Source: Microstegium vimineum (lineage: Eukaryota; Streptophyta; Magnoliopsida; Poales; Poaceae). Taken from it: DNA of 64,000 nucleotides. Positions 1 through 10,714 of the stretch are shown in pieces. The stretch covers positions 36,424,051 through 36,488,050 of the forward strand of contig CM039129.1 in NCBI GenBank assembly GCA_022036555.1, read 5' to 3'. The first letter of the stretch is position 1, and each line of letters begins with the position of its first letter. The notes beneath the pieces were generated by a model. That model ran no database searches. It was not told where the DNA came from and saw only the letters and a program-made list of their open reading frames with translations. The position numbers and the translations under genes were made by a program.

Positions 1-848
1 GAACTTGCCTTCTTGGTTTGGCCTGGGGATAAAATGCCCCTTTCCTTCAAACATCTTAACTGCATGACATGAATCAGAAAAAGACCAATAGTGCAACAAA
101 CAAGGGCCAGAATTGAATTGACCGATGGATTCAGGGAGGGAGGATCCAATCCACATTCTGGAACACAATCTCCAGTCATACATCATCTCAAGTCTGCTGA
201 ATATGAGTTCATGTACGCTATAGCCTGAAGAAGTGGGTTCAATTCAATACAGTGAATGAAGCATTAGCATTTCTTTTCATGTAGATCGACAGTATATTAG
301 TACTAGCTAGTATAGTATGGTTTCTGTATATGGTTGTAAAATTTTAGTGGTCGAGCAACGTTCAGGTGCCATCCTACGTTTCCCCCCAAATCCCAACCCT
401 GCATTTCAAAACAGCATATTTGTATCGATCATATCATCAGATCAGACCGTGTGATTATGCTGTTAATTTTCATATATATAAACCAGCATTAAAAAAATAT
501 AAGTTTCTCTTTGAAATTCAGGATTAGCAAAACATAATAAGAATAAAAAAAATCGAAATGTCTATATACAATTAAAATACTACGTATATAGTAGTTTAGA
601 ATACGGGAAAGACGTGAGGACCATCCCTACGGAAACATAGTAGGGATTGTTTGGTTTACATGTGGGGCCACGTGTTATTATAACAGCATACATACCCACT
701 GTGTTTGTAATATGGTCTACTCGTCAGCTACACATCCCTCGTGTTGTGGTACCCAATTTGTTTCCGTTCCAAAGGCTTTCTATAGGAAAAATAATTTATT
801 GTAGAATTTTTATTCTCCAAAATCCCTTCACTTTTCCAGTTCCAAATG
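1..848. other. AT-rich upstream intergenic DNA
   Basis: No gene is supported here. The stretch is AT-rich with short homopolymer runs and only small unconvincing reading frames. The part from about 640 to 850 begins with a GGGATTGTTTGG-like motif reminiscent of MITE ends, but I could not find a matching inverted end, so no element is called. Its right end probably holds the promoter of the mTERF gene that follows. Confidence 0.5.
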
Positions 849-856
849 TATAAATA
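849..856 (+). promoter_or_regulatory. Putative TATA box of the mTERF-family gene
   Basis: TATAAATA lies about 165 bp before the chosen ATG at 1020. That spacing fits a plant core promoter with a 5' UTR of roughly 130 bases. It is inferred from motif and position only. Confidence 0.4.
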
Positions 857-1019
857 TTTTGATCCGAAATACTAGGCCTTAGGATTTTTTTTAACCTTGG
901 CCAGGTAAAAATAATTGTGGGGCCAGAGTGCCAGACTCCAGATTTCTAGAGGAAGTACTGTATCCGAGTCCCAGTCAGGCAGTCACAGGCACCGCCACTT
1001 CTCTCGCCGCCGCGCCGCC

Positions 1020-1991
1020 ATGGCTGTCGCTCTCCAAGCCCTCCGCCGTAGCCGCCCCCTCCTCGGGCTCCTCCCCCATCATTCCCCTCTCTCCACCTCT
1101 CCCGACGCTCGCGAGCTCCTCCGCATCGACCGCATCCTAAACGGCCCCGCCGCCGGCGGCCAACCCTCGCAACCCCAGCAACACCCACGCGCCGCCCCCG
1201 ACCTGCACAAGCTCCTCCACCGCGCCGCCGGCCTCACCGCAGCCGAGTCCGCATCCCTCCTCCGCCGCCTCCCCGGCGCCCACGCCCACCCCCGCCTGGG
1301 CCGCCTCCTCCACGAGCTCGCGGGCCTCCACCTCCCTGGGGAAGAAGTCAAGGCCGTCCTGGCGTCCGACCTGGAAGGTCTCCTCTCCATGGACCCTGGT
1401 GAGCCGTCCCGCCTCCTCGAGCTCCTGCGCGACCTCCGGTGCCGGCAGGCGGTGAGGGACCAGATCCTCGCCCACGGCGCGCTCCGCGCCGCCGTCGCCG
1501 CCAGGCGGCGGGTGGAGCTCCTGCGCGCGCGCGGGATGACCCGCCACGACGCCCTGCGCGTGCTCGCCGCCGAGCCGCGGGCGATGCTGTATTCGCCCGA
1601 GGACGTGGAGAGGAAGGTGGAGTTCTTGTTGGAAACGATGGGATTCGAGGTCGGGTGGCTGGTGCAGTATCCGGAGTTCCTGGGCATGAACCTCGACAGG
1701 TGGATCATCCCGCGGCACAATGTGGTGGAGCACTTGAAATCCGTCGGCGGGCTAGGAGACCCTGTGGAGATGAAGCACTATGTGAGGCTCACCCGCAGGA
1801 GATTTTACAACATGTTTGTCAAGCCGTACCCGGAGTGTGAGAGGATCTTTGGCGGCCTGGTCAGGGAGAGGGACGAGATGGCGAGGCGGCGACATCCGAC
1901 TGGACTATGGAAACTTTTTAAGCCGGCGAAGCATGAGAGAACTCAGGAGGATGTGCAGAACATGAAGCTTCTCGTTGGATCACTTAAATGA
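1020..1991 (+). CDS. mTERF-family organelle protein, intronless
   Basis: A 323-residue protein of the mitochondrial transcription termination factor family, whose members bind organellar nucleic acids through helical repeats and act in plastid or mitochondrial transcription, splicing or translation. The start is the ATG in a near-ideal context (GCCGCCATGGC); the frame is open about 105 bp further upstream but without a better ATG. The N-terminus (MAVALQALRRSRPLLGLLPH) is rich in Arg, Leu and Ser and lacks acidic residues, as in a mitochondrial or plastid transit peptide. mTERF-type repeats are visible in the second half, for example KVEFLLETMGFEV, then a proline, then RWIIPRHNVVEHL. The basic C-terminus (RRRFYNMFVKPYPECERIF) resembles a plant mTERF subgroup. 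The very high GC and lack of introns are usual for grass mTERF genes. The exact orthologue is not assigned. Confidence 0.85.
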   Translation: MAVALQALRRSRPLLGLLPHHSPLSTSPDARELLRIDRILNGPAAGGQPSQPQQHPRAAPDLHKLLHRAAGLTAAESASLLRRLPGAHAHPRLGRLLHELAGLHLPGEEVKAVLASDLEGLLSMDPGEPSRLLELLRDLRCRQAVRDQILAHGALRAAVAARRRVELLRARGMTRHDALRVLAAEPRAMLYSPEDVERKVEFLLETMGFEVGWLVQYPEFLGMNLDRWIIPRHNVVEHLKSVGGLGDPVEMKHYVRLTRRRFYNMFVKPYPECERIFGGLVRERDEMARRRHPTGLWKLFKPAKHERTQEDVQNMKLLVGSLK

Positions 1992-4040
1992 GTAATGTTA
2001 TGCCCAAGGGAACACTGGTGGTCTCAAACAGCAAATGTTGAACCAAAGATGCATTGTGATCTTTAGGTTATGCTGTGCCAATGTCTATTTTCACAGGATA
2101 CCCCAAACTGGTTCTGATAACCAAGGACTGTTCGAGAATTTCATGTTTGAAGTAACTGGCTAGGGTGCGAAGAGGGGTGTTGCCATTGAAATGTTCAATA
2201 TTCTAAAAAATATCTTGGCAAGGCAGTCAACCACAGGCTGCAAGATTAATTCGATCAATTCTAGTGTGCTGATCAGCACTTCTTTCACTGGAGAGTAAAG
2301 CAAGTAACAAGTTCAGGAAATCTGGCAGCTCATGGAATGATTACCTCAAGATTTCAACGGGGTGGATAGAGCAGCAGCAGAAGCTCATTGCATATTTTCT
2401 TGAGGAATTTATGATGATCAGACCATTTTGCTCAGAAGATGCGCGTGCTAATTTAATACAGAAATGTTTTATTGTGTATACATCATGGCACTGGTTAGTT
2501 TACAGACATTTTGCTGCTTTCGATTGTTTAGTGCTATGTAATTACCTTCTTACATTTTTGTTCAATAGTAGTGTAATTCATGACTTATTCATTGGTACAT
2601 CTTAAAAAATAGGGAATTCATATTTTTTCTGTATTATATGGTTGTTCTTTTATTTAATTTCTTCCAATGCCCTGCTGGTGAGGTGGATTGTGTTCTGCAA
2701 GATGTAATTGGAACAATCTGTATGGAACTGTGAGTACCTAGCAAGTACACTTACATTATTGTTAGATTGTATACCATTGAATTCTAGAAAATTTTGGACT
2801 TTCACCGATTACATATGATTATGTGGGATATGGTAGGAAGAAGGCTGATTGGATCAAGAGGAAATAGTTTAATGGGTTTATAGTTTTGGTCTTAGCATTA
2901 GTGGGATCTCATGATGATCCATGGGAGCAATTAAGGAGCTTGGAAGTTGGAACATTTGCCGAGACAGTGGTTGTTGATTATATTCCTTGTGTGCTGATTA
3001 GACTTAGCATATCTACAGTAAGCCTATTTAGGCAGTAGCTAATTAGTGGCACGATCTGTGCATGTATTAGCCTTATTGGCTTGATTAGTTTCCTTGTAAT
3101 AGCTTACTTAAGCATAGCAATACAACCAGAAAACGCTGGCCAGTTTGACAGCACCAAACCAGATCGTGTCCACTGTGTTCGCGTGAGTTGTGTGTGTGTG
3201 TTCCTGGCCGTGAACCTTGCCGGCAGCGCTGTTCGTGTTGTCTCTCCGGCAAGTTCCAACAGTGGTGGGGGTCATATTGTTAAAGTTTTAGTTTGATCTT
3301 TAGTCCACACCTCCATACCGCTAAATTTGTATGATTACCTTGGATAAAGGTGTTTTACAAATCTATAATGTGCCATCTGAATTTCTTGCAACTTCAAACT
3401 GAAATGTACAAGGACAACAACCGATGAGGGAAATATGTTATTATGCTTTGAAAGTTTTTTGAGGATATTCTCTGGGTATTTATCTTGTAACTATGATCTC
3501 CTTATCTATTATTGAGGATGAAGTATTTATAAAACATTTCTGTTTCTTTCTTCTTTCTTTGTTGGTGCATTCTGTTCTCTTGTAATTTAATGTAAGAGTT
3601 TAAAACTTGTCATCTAGTCGTATTCTTTTTCTTCTTTTTCTTTGGAAATGTTATTTTTATAGTAGTCATTTCCAATAAAATAAATATGGGATTTTCAGTG
3701 CTTTTGAATAGCAGCAAATGGTGTTCCACATGTCTCACTAATTATGTGCTAGAAATGATGACATATATCAGTGATAAAGCTTTTAACTATCTTTTGTGTC
3801 AGAGAAATAAGCAATAACTATTAAATGCTTTTGTTACGCTTGACAAAATTTTAGTTTTCCAATAGAAATTATTCTTGCTTTGACTTATCTTTTGACTAGA
3901 TGGTTACTTAAATACTCCAGTTTAAGATGTTTTCAGGCCTTTTCCGTTTTTTAATGTCTTGTTGTTGTGGAAATTTTTCTGCACAAGGCTACAGTTGGGA
4001 TAAGACATAAGCTTGTCTCATATGAATTGAAGAAAACTAG
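1992..4040. other. 3' UTR and intergenic DNA
   Basis: The first several hundred bases are probably the mTERF 3' UTR. The rest is AT-rich with no convincing gene. The only structured part I see is the possible copia LTR remnant listed separately. Confidence 0.5.
2990..3265 (+). mobile_element. Possible copia-type LTR remnant
   Basis: Sequence ending TTCCAACAGTGGT near 3265 resembles the usual junction of a copia LTR (ending CA) with a tRNA-Met primer-binding site, although the primer site has degenerated after TGGT. The preceding text also reads like a copia LTR. No start, TSD or coding part was found. Weak call. Confidence 0.25.
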
Positions 4041-4851
4041 TTGGTACAGGGACTTTTTTTTTAGTAACGCAGAAGTGTTGTGTTTCATTGTATTAGAGAG
4101 ATGAAAGAGGAGTGTGTGTGTGTGGGGGGGGGGGGGGGGGGGGGGGGTGGGAGGGGGGAGGGCAGAATCTTCACTCATATACGAGTGAGGCAATTACACA
4201 GACTCATGGTTCAAACACATACTGAACAAACACGACTCGACCTAGCTTGGACACAGACCTAGGCTGCAAGCGCCAGTCTTAGCCCTTGTAGTTTCTTCCC
4301 CCAGCCATGCACCAGAGGCTGTGCTCATCCTTCAGCTCACTCCAAATCATGTTAATCGAAGGAGAAGCCCCCTCAAAAACACATGTAATCCTATGTTTCC
4401 AAATAATCCAGGCACCTAGAATAATTAAAGTGTTCACTCCTTTTCTGTGCTCCTTGTTAACTCTGCTCATCATCTTGTACCACCAGTCAGCAAAACTCAG
4501 TCATTTTGTTGGGAGACTGAATCTGCTAGGTTCAGTGGATTGAATAATCTGACCAATACTTGTCTTGCCACCACGCATGTTGTTAAAAGATGTTGTATCG
4601 TCTTATCTTCTTGATCGCATAGTGGGCATTTATCCGGATGAGAGAGGCCCCTCTTAGCAAGCCTATCCGCTGTCCAACATCTATTTCGGATTGCCAACCA
4701 CAAGAACATTTTGCATTTGGCTAGGGCCCAGGTTTTCCATAGCCGACGCCAAGGCTCAGGCAGATTTGGAAGAATAACATCCACTTGCATCTAGCCTCCA
4801 CGTGTGACGACCCTCTTGGTCAGGCAATGTAATTCCCATGAGGCAGTCCCA

Positions 4852-6604
4852 TTTTTTTTGAGCGTAAAATACAGCAGGGGAAACCCCCACTGTGAGATTT
4901 TATAAATAAAAAGGGAAAGAGCTGCACAAAGGAACGGGCACAACAAAAACCACCTAGGAGGCTGAGAGAGGTAGCCAGAAAATTAAGAAAAGAGATCTAA
5001 ACAAAGGAGGAAAGAAGAGCGTTTATCCTCAGACATTCTAAGAGCTTGCAATCTAGACTCATCTAAGAAGGAGCATTTCCAAGAGTAGAAAGAAGGCCTT
5101 CCTCTATCAAAAATAAAATTGTTTCGCTGCTTCCATATGTGCCAGGCAGCAATGATGAAGATCTCCATGAAGAAGGGATTCTGGTATTGCTGTTTTGACT
5201 GCATCATCATTTGGAAGAAACCACTTTGGAAGTTCCAGTGCATATTCAAGTGATGCCAACATGCCTGACTGAAAGGGCAACTAAAGAAGAGATGAAAAGC
5301 AGTTTCCTCAACATTGTGATTACAGAGAACACAATTGTAATTGTTGCCCTCCAACTTGTGCTTTTTCCTTTTGAGGAGATTCCTTGTGTTCAGCCTATCC
5401 ATAATCATGATCCAGGAGAAGACTTTAAGTTTGTTACAACATTTTGAATCCCAAATCCATAGGAAAGGGGCAGGAGGCTGAACATTTCTGTAGGGGAAGT
5501 TGTAGAATTTAGAGGAAGTATAGTTGCTGCTGCCCCAAATATAGTGCCAGTAATCTTTTGTGTCCTGTTGGACCTGTATAGTTTGAATATAGTCTTGCAT
5601 TGTTTGGTATTCTTGGTAAGCTTGTTCAGACAATGGTAGGTGAAACTGAGGCTCAAGGTTGTTGTTTGAAAGAAATTGTAACACAGATATCTTCTTATTT
5701 TTGGCAAAGGTGAAAAGTCTAGGGAAGTTATTCTGCATGACATTGTCATTCCATACGTCTGACCAGAAAAGAACAGTGGATCCATTCCCAATTTTGCAAT
5801 TAGCAATTCCTCTAAATAGATCACAAAGCTTCAAAATATCCTTCCACCAAAAAGACCCTTTATCGATAGTAGCATGTGGGATGTCACCATTGGAGTAGTG
5901 TGCATGCCAAACCAGTTTGACCCATGGAATTTCCTTCCTATTGTAGAATTTGTCTAGGTGTTTAAGAAGGAGGGCAGAGTTTTGGCTTCTGAGATTGATG
6001 ATGCCAAGACCACCTTTTCTTTTTGGTTTGCTACATTTTTTCCAGGCCACCAAGGGCTTCATTTTCGCATTGCTGTCAGATCCTCTCCAAAGGCAGTGCC
6101 TCCTTGCTCTGTCAATATATTCTATAACTGAAATAGGCAGCTGGAGAGTACACATAGCATATGAAGGGAGAGATGACAGAACCGAAATCACTAGCTCAAG
6201 TCTTCCGGCATGAGATAGGAAGTTTGAAGTAGCTGTAAGTCTTCGTTCAACTTTGTTCATGATGAATCCAAAGTGTTCTACCCTTGGCTTGGTGGTGCCC
6301 AATGGCAGTCCAAGGTAAGTAAAAGGGAGGGATTCCAGTTTACATCCAAAAACACCAGCAAGTTGATGTGCTTTCTCTGGAGAGAGGTTCAAAGGCATCA
6401 AACATGATTTTTTATAGTTGACCCGAAGTCTAGTTGATTGCGAGAAAGATTCCAACAATCCCTTTAGAGTGAAAAGTTCCATTTGGGAAGCTTTCATGAT
6501 GAGAATGGTGTCGTCTGCATACTGTACAATTGGATATTGAGCTGTCTCATAGGAGGGGATAGGTAGCTGTAGGAATTCTCTAATACTAACCCAAGACAGG
6601 CCTC
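4852..6604 (-). mobile_element. 5'-truncated L1-type LINE (inner), nested in the outer LINE
   Basis: The plus strand shows an 8-base T run at 4852-4859 (poly-A of a minus-strand LINE), followed by the 3' part of ORF2. Both sides of this segment are outer-LINE ORF2 sequence, so it inserted into that element. The 5' end is truncated within the reverse transcriptase. The right edge (about 6600-6605) is set by where outer-LINE homology resumes. No clear TSD was found, so a small deletion at insertion is possible. Confidence 0.75.
4983..6595 (-). pseudogene. LINE ORF2 fragment: reverse transcriptase end plus zf-RVT
   Basis: Minus-strand reading frame open over about 535 codons but lacking the true N-terminus. 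It includes the reverse-transcriptase catalytic box (QYADDTILIM, coded near 6485-6520), the downstream TYLGLPLGTTKP and GRLELVISVLSSLPSYAM segments typical of plant L1 elements, and a C-terminal zf-RVT region (NYNCVLCNHNVEETAFHLFF). Endonuclease and the front of the reverse transcriptase are missing, so it cannot be autonomous. Confidence 0.85.
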
Positions 6605-6684
6605 ATTGAATGTCCCTTGGCCATTCCACGTTGGTGAGAGCTTCAGCCACAGTCCGGCTTTTGCAGATTCGTTGGTACAAGGAC

Positions 6685-7472
6685 TAACTTTACCTTGTCG
6701 TCAACTCATATTGCTTGCTTCAGGATAGGGAAAAACGATGGCTGTTGATCCAACTGAAATATATGTCAAAGAACATGAGATCTTTCAGCACCACCATGCT
6801 GGAATTATGGTACAAGGACTAAATTTATTTCTTCTCCTTCCTGTGTAAATGCCTTTAAGTAAATCCTTCAGGGTCCTAATTTATTATTTGTTCCATTTAT
6901 TTCTCTGTAAATGTTTGTCCAGTCCTGAGTAGTGTTATTCCTTTTTACGAGATGTTTATTCTTGGATTTCACATTTCTCTATGATGTTTTGCGATACTAC
7001 TTGATTGTGTTGCTTCCTATTTCTTTGTTAGAGAAAACACATGGACTTTATGCTAACAAGTAGAAGGACATGCAGTCACTGAAATCAAGTTTGATCCGCC
7101 TACGTAAAAACTGATGCCTTTAAATGTTTTTTGTCCTTTTTTTTATTCCTTCTTTTAAATCCCTGTTATTTCTCAGTAAAGGCAAGAGCTCCTTGCAACT
7201 GACATAAGCATGTCATTTGATATTGGCTTGACATTTTATTGCCCAGATTGAAAATTTCCTGCTTACTTCATTTGCAAGAAAATTGCTCTTGTACTTGAGA
7301 AGTTAACTTAAGGGTTGGACTTTGATCGATAGACTATACATCACTGTCAACTATGGTTCACCAATATTTTATTTTGGTGATGAGCTGCTATAAAATAGCA
7401 CATCAGCTGTCCTTTAAAATCACGATAGAAATCAGAGTAGTTATATCTGCACAAGAAAAGGTGTGCTCAGGG
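6685..7472. other. Upstream region of the PSY-like gene
   Basis: AT-rich, with no complete gene. A second near-copy of the LINE target sequence (GGTACAAGGACTAA) occurs at about 6809. A short open stretch starts with an ATG near 6739, but no splice path to the downstream gene could be established. The 5' UTR and promoter of the peptide gene are presumably here. Confidence 0.4.
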
Positions 7473-8090
7473 ATGAAGAAATTATCTTCACTGCATATAG
7501 CCATGGTTCTTTTAGCCTTAAGCTCTCCGTTGCATGTATCAAGTACTGAACCAGGGCATGCTAATCTCTTTCAGCTCTACTTTGTTCATAACGATTTGTC
7601 TTTACTGTTGAAACTGTTTTACCATGCAATAGGTCTAAGAATGCTGTCGGGAATGAAGGCAACCTCTATCTCATATGCAACAACTCAGGTGATTAGTCCT
7701 TTATGTTAGTTTTTGGCATAATTGTAAAAAAAAAATGGTAGTTGTTACTCCGTGACTGGGTTATGTGCTTCTTTCTACTGTTTTTGTTTGGGAGATCTTC
7801 ATTTTGTAGCATTTTGATATCATTTCTCTTGTTATTGAATACCTATTTGAAGAGTCATCATGATGTTTTGGGAGATCATATTCACCAGATTAGAACTGAA
7901 AACCACAATAGGTTCATTCTTTTATCTCTGAAGAACATAGCTGATGACTTGAAGCCTTTGAAACATTCAGGATATCCATGTTGACGAGGCAGAATTCATG
8001 CATGCTGGAAGCATGGGATTTGTACTCAATGACTACCCTGCTTCTGGCGCAAACAACCGCCATTCACCATACCCTGGTGGCACCAGATGA
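7473..8090 (+). CDS. PSY-type tyrosine-sulfated peptide precursor (three exons)
   Basis: Predicted exons 7473-7542, 7633-7688 and 7971-8090, with GT-AG introns of 90 and 282 bp in compatible phases (1, then 0). They give an 81-residue preproprotein. Residues 1-24 are a signal peptide (MKKLSSLHIAMVLLALSSPL...). The middle is variable, followed by an acidic stretch (DIHVDEAEF). Near the C-terminus lies NDYPASGANNRHSP, which matches the PSY peptide core D-Y-x4-A-N-x2-H-x-P at every fixed position and spacing. The Asp before the Tyr, with acidic residues upstream, fits recognition by tyrosylprotein sulfotransferase. Family knowledge: PSY peptides are secreted and sulfated, and promote cell expansion through leucine-rich-repeat receptor kinases. 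Transcription start and any 5' UTR introns are unknown. A chance match is unlikely because signal peptide, phases and motif agree. Confidence 0.82.
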
Positions 8091-8880
8091 AAGGAGGAAG
8101 TACGACAGTTCTTCCACTCAGCCATTGTGTAAATCTTATTAAGGATGCCCTGGCATTCACAAGTATACGAGAACCTGAAATGCCATTGGATGAGTGCTTA
8201 CGTTTGATGCAATGGTCAAATTAGTAAGGACAAATCCTTGCGAAATAGATGCTTTCAGCCTTGTATTATGGCATGCGATGTAGTATAGTTCTTGCTTCAA
8301 ATCATGTTGTGAACCTTTATTTAGGAAGAAAAAGTTGTAATGCTTGATATTTGACCATCAATATCTCAACCATCTGCATGTATGATATTTGATCATTTAT
8401 ATCCTTTGACAAAAAGCAGCCATTTGATTATTGTAAATTTATTACAAGTTATGACTAGCCCTGCAGCTCTGCCCCTCGATGGTAGTGTGAAATAAAGAGA
8501 TGTCATACTATATATTTCAGTCATAACATGCTTTGATTTGCCCTGCTCCTCGATGGTAGTGACATAAAAAAGATGTCATATGTATATATTTTGATCATAG
8601 TAACTTGATTTGATTCTCACTGGATTGAGTTTTTGTGTGAAACCTTTTTTCTATGAATGTATGAAGTTTCCTCTCAAGGACCGCTTGTTGTGAAGGAGAT
8701 TTGTAACCCATGAATCTAAAATAAAGGAATAAGAGAAAACACAGGAAAGGAATGGGATAAAGTAAAAAAAACGTGGGATTCTTAAATATAGGAATGGAAA
8801 CCTTTACATGTTGTTTGGATTGCAAGGAATCCATACCAGTGGGAATGAAATGAAGTGATAATAAAAGTATCACAACTCTT
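8091..8880. other. 3' UTR and intergenic DNA
   Basis: The first part is the likely 3' UTR of the PSY-like gene. A short repeated phrase (CCCTGC...CTCGATGGTAGTG followed by AGATGTCATA) occurs at about 8458-8510 and again at 8540-8580. The stretch at about 8680-8870 resembles MITE-type sequence, but I could not pair its ends. No gene is seen. Confidence 0.4.
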
Positions 8881-9055
8881 ACATCTCAGTCGACCCAAGA
8901 TTCACGCGACGCTCCCCACCCCGCGCTCTTGCCCGCATGCAACTCTTTCCTTAGGCGGCTCCATCCTTTCTCCCTTCGGCGGCGACGACGGCTCCTCCCA
9001 GACGTGCACGCGCTCCTCCCCACACGGCTCCTCCCTTTGTCCCCTCCGACATCGG

Positions 9056-10190
9056 CGACATCATCGAGGTAGGCAGTTCCTCTTCCTCCTAGATTTGCGA
9101 GTTAGAGTTTTCTCCCCACCGTCTTATTCCCTAGCTCTGCACATGGTAGTTCCTAGATCTGCGAGTTAGGGTTTTCGAGCCCACCGTCTTCTTCCCCAGC
9201 TCCGTGCGCGACGATTCCTAGATCTGCGAGTTAGGGTTTTCGCGCCCACCATCTTCTTCCCTATCTCCGCACACGGCAGTTCCTAGATCTGCGAGTTAGG
9301 GTTTTTGCACCCACCGTATTCTTCCCTAGCTCTGCACGCGACAATTCCTAGATCTGCGAGTTAGGGTTTGCGCGCCCACCGTCTTCTTGCCCAGCTCCGC
9401 ACGCGGCGGTTCATAAATCTGCGAGTAAGGGTTTTCGCGCCCACCATCTTCTTCCCCAGCTCCACTCGTGGCAGTTCCTAGATCTGCGAGTTAGGGTTTT
9501 CACACCCACCATCTTTTTCCCCAATTCTGGTGGGATTAGAAGGGGCCGACTGAGACAGGCATGCCAGGCAGTGGAGGTGGTCGGGCTAGGTCAGGGCAGG
9601 GGAGTCGTGACCGTTCGCCAGAGTTGGAGAAGAAAGTAGTGGCGTGAGGGGAAGGGGAAGAGGGAGGCAGCCGCAGTCGTAACATGGTGGGCGGCGGCGT
9701 GCCGGGAGAGCTCGTAGGATAAGAGCGAACGAAAGACAATGACTAGATGGAGAAGGAGACATGTGCATCGTTGGATCCTCTAGCGTCGACAACATCGGTG
9801 AGGTAGGCGGTTCTTCATCTTCCTCCTTCTCCTTGATTTGCGAGTTAGGGTTTATGCGCCCACCGTCTTCTTCCCCAGCTCCACGTGTGGCGGCTAGGGT
9901 TCTAGCCACCCCCTTCTTTCCCAACTCCGGCGGACTTAGAAGGGGCCGACCAGGGAGACATGCAGGCTAGGTGGTGGAGGTGGTCAGGCGAGGTCGGGAC
10001 GCGGGAGTCGCGACCGTTTGTCAGAGTTGAAGAAAGCGGTGGTGAGAGGGGGAGGGGAAGAGGGAGGCCGCCGCGGGCGCAACACGGTGGGTGGCGGCGC
10101 ATCAGGTGAGCTTGCAGGATGAGAGCTGGCGGAAGAAAACGGTTAGAGGAAGAATGAGACATGTGCGCCGTTGGATCATAGATGATTGGC
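9056..10190 (+). repeat. Large imperfect tandem duplication, copy A containing a 65-bp array
   Basis: Two related units lie head to tail. Unit A (about 9056-9785) and unit B (about 9786-10190) each start with a GACATCATCGAGGTAGGC-like sequence and carry the TTGCGAGTTAGGGTTT segment. Each continues through TTAGAAGGGGCCGAC and ends with GAGACATGTGC followed by CGTTGGATC. They differ mainly because unit A contains seven copies of a 65-bp segment present once in unit B. The sequence is GC-rich and looks like repeated 5' leader or transposon-internal DNA. No coding function is supported. Confidence 0.65.
9090..9530 (+). repeat. 65-bp minisatellite, about seven copies
   Basis: The phrase GATCTGCGAGTTAGGG recurs at 9092, 9156, 9221, 9286, 9351, 9416 and 9481, spaced 64-65 bp apart. 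Each copy continues with CGCCCACCRTCTTCTTCCC and AGCTCCGCACGCG variants. Copies differ by several substitutions, so the array is not very recent. Confidence 0.9.
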
Positions 10191-10714
10191 CTATATTCTG
10201 TCTCCCGAAGGAAAGGTTACCTCTAGGCGCGCGTGAGCATTAGCAAATCCCTAAAAATATATACCCATTACCAGTTTAGTGACTACTTACTACGTTAACC
10301 TCGTGAAAGATGAGCTTTTTTGTTTGCACTGTTACATTGACACGTGGCCCCCACAGCTATTAACCTGTGCCATCTTTCCATTCTTAGGTGATACTGTGAT
10401 AGCCTTTAGACACAGCCGCATACATATATCTGCCATTGGAGCTCAATACCTCAGCCCATGACTCGCCGGCCGTGTGCTGTGCCAAGGGCGGGGTCAAGCT
10501 CGCTGCCTTCTACTTACGGGTACGGCGGGGAGGTTTTCGTTCCTGCGAAATCGCTTGTGGGCTTCTGGCTACAGTGTTCCCGGAGGAAAGGGATAGCTAG
10601 TTTCCTTTCCCTCGTTTCCATTCTCACGGGAATCATCCGTGCCGATTGCCGACCAGTCGGTAAGCCCTCTCACGTTCGTGATTTTGGTCCACCGGAGCGC
10701 GCACCGGCTCGATA
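10191..10714. other. Intergenic DNA without recognisable gene
   Basis: Moderate GC. Two short open frames on the plus strand (from about 10279 and 10458) have no recognisable content and no promoter or splice support. Nothing further is called. Confidence 0.4.

Larger units (their letters stand above)
4054..6671 (-). mobile_element. 5'-truncated L1-type LINE (outer), interrupted by another LINE
   Basis: A LINE on the minus strand. On the plus strand it begins with a T run (its poly-A tail) directly after TTGGTACAGGGAC (4041-4053). It ends just before TTGGTACAAGGAC (6672-6684), giving a 13-bp target-site duplication with one mismatch. Its ORF2 C-terminal part is visible at about 4279-4850 (zf-RVT-like, Cys/His-rich, with WKTWALAKCKMFLWLA and an interior frameshift near 4490). 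It resumes at about 6605-6671, where the minus strand encodes the RTVAEAL...PRDIQ segment that normally sits just upstream. The two parts are separated by the inner LINE. The poly-G/GT tract at about 4116-4150 lies near its 3' end. Confidence 0.8.

Noticed and set aside
915..1019. 35-codon upstream extension of the mTERF frame
   Set aside because: The extension starts with a non-ATG codon, while the ATG at 1020 has an excellent context and begins a transit-peptide-like N-terminus.
1079..1733. Minus-strand frames of 198-213 codons opposite the mTERF gene
   Set aside because: Antisense shadows of a GC-rich coding exon; no domains.
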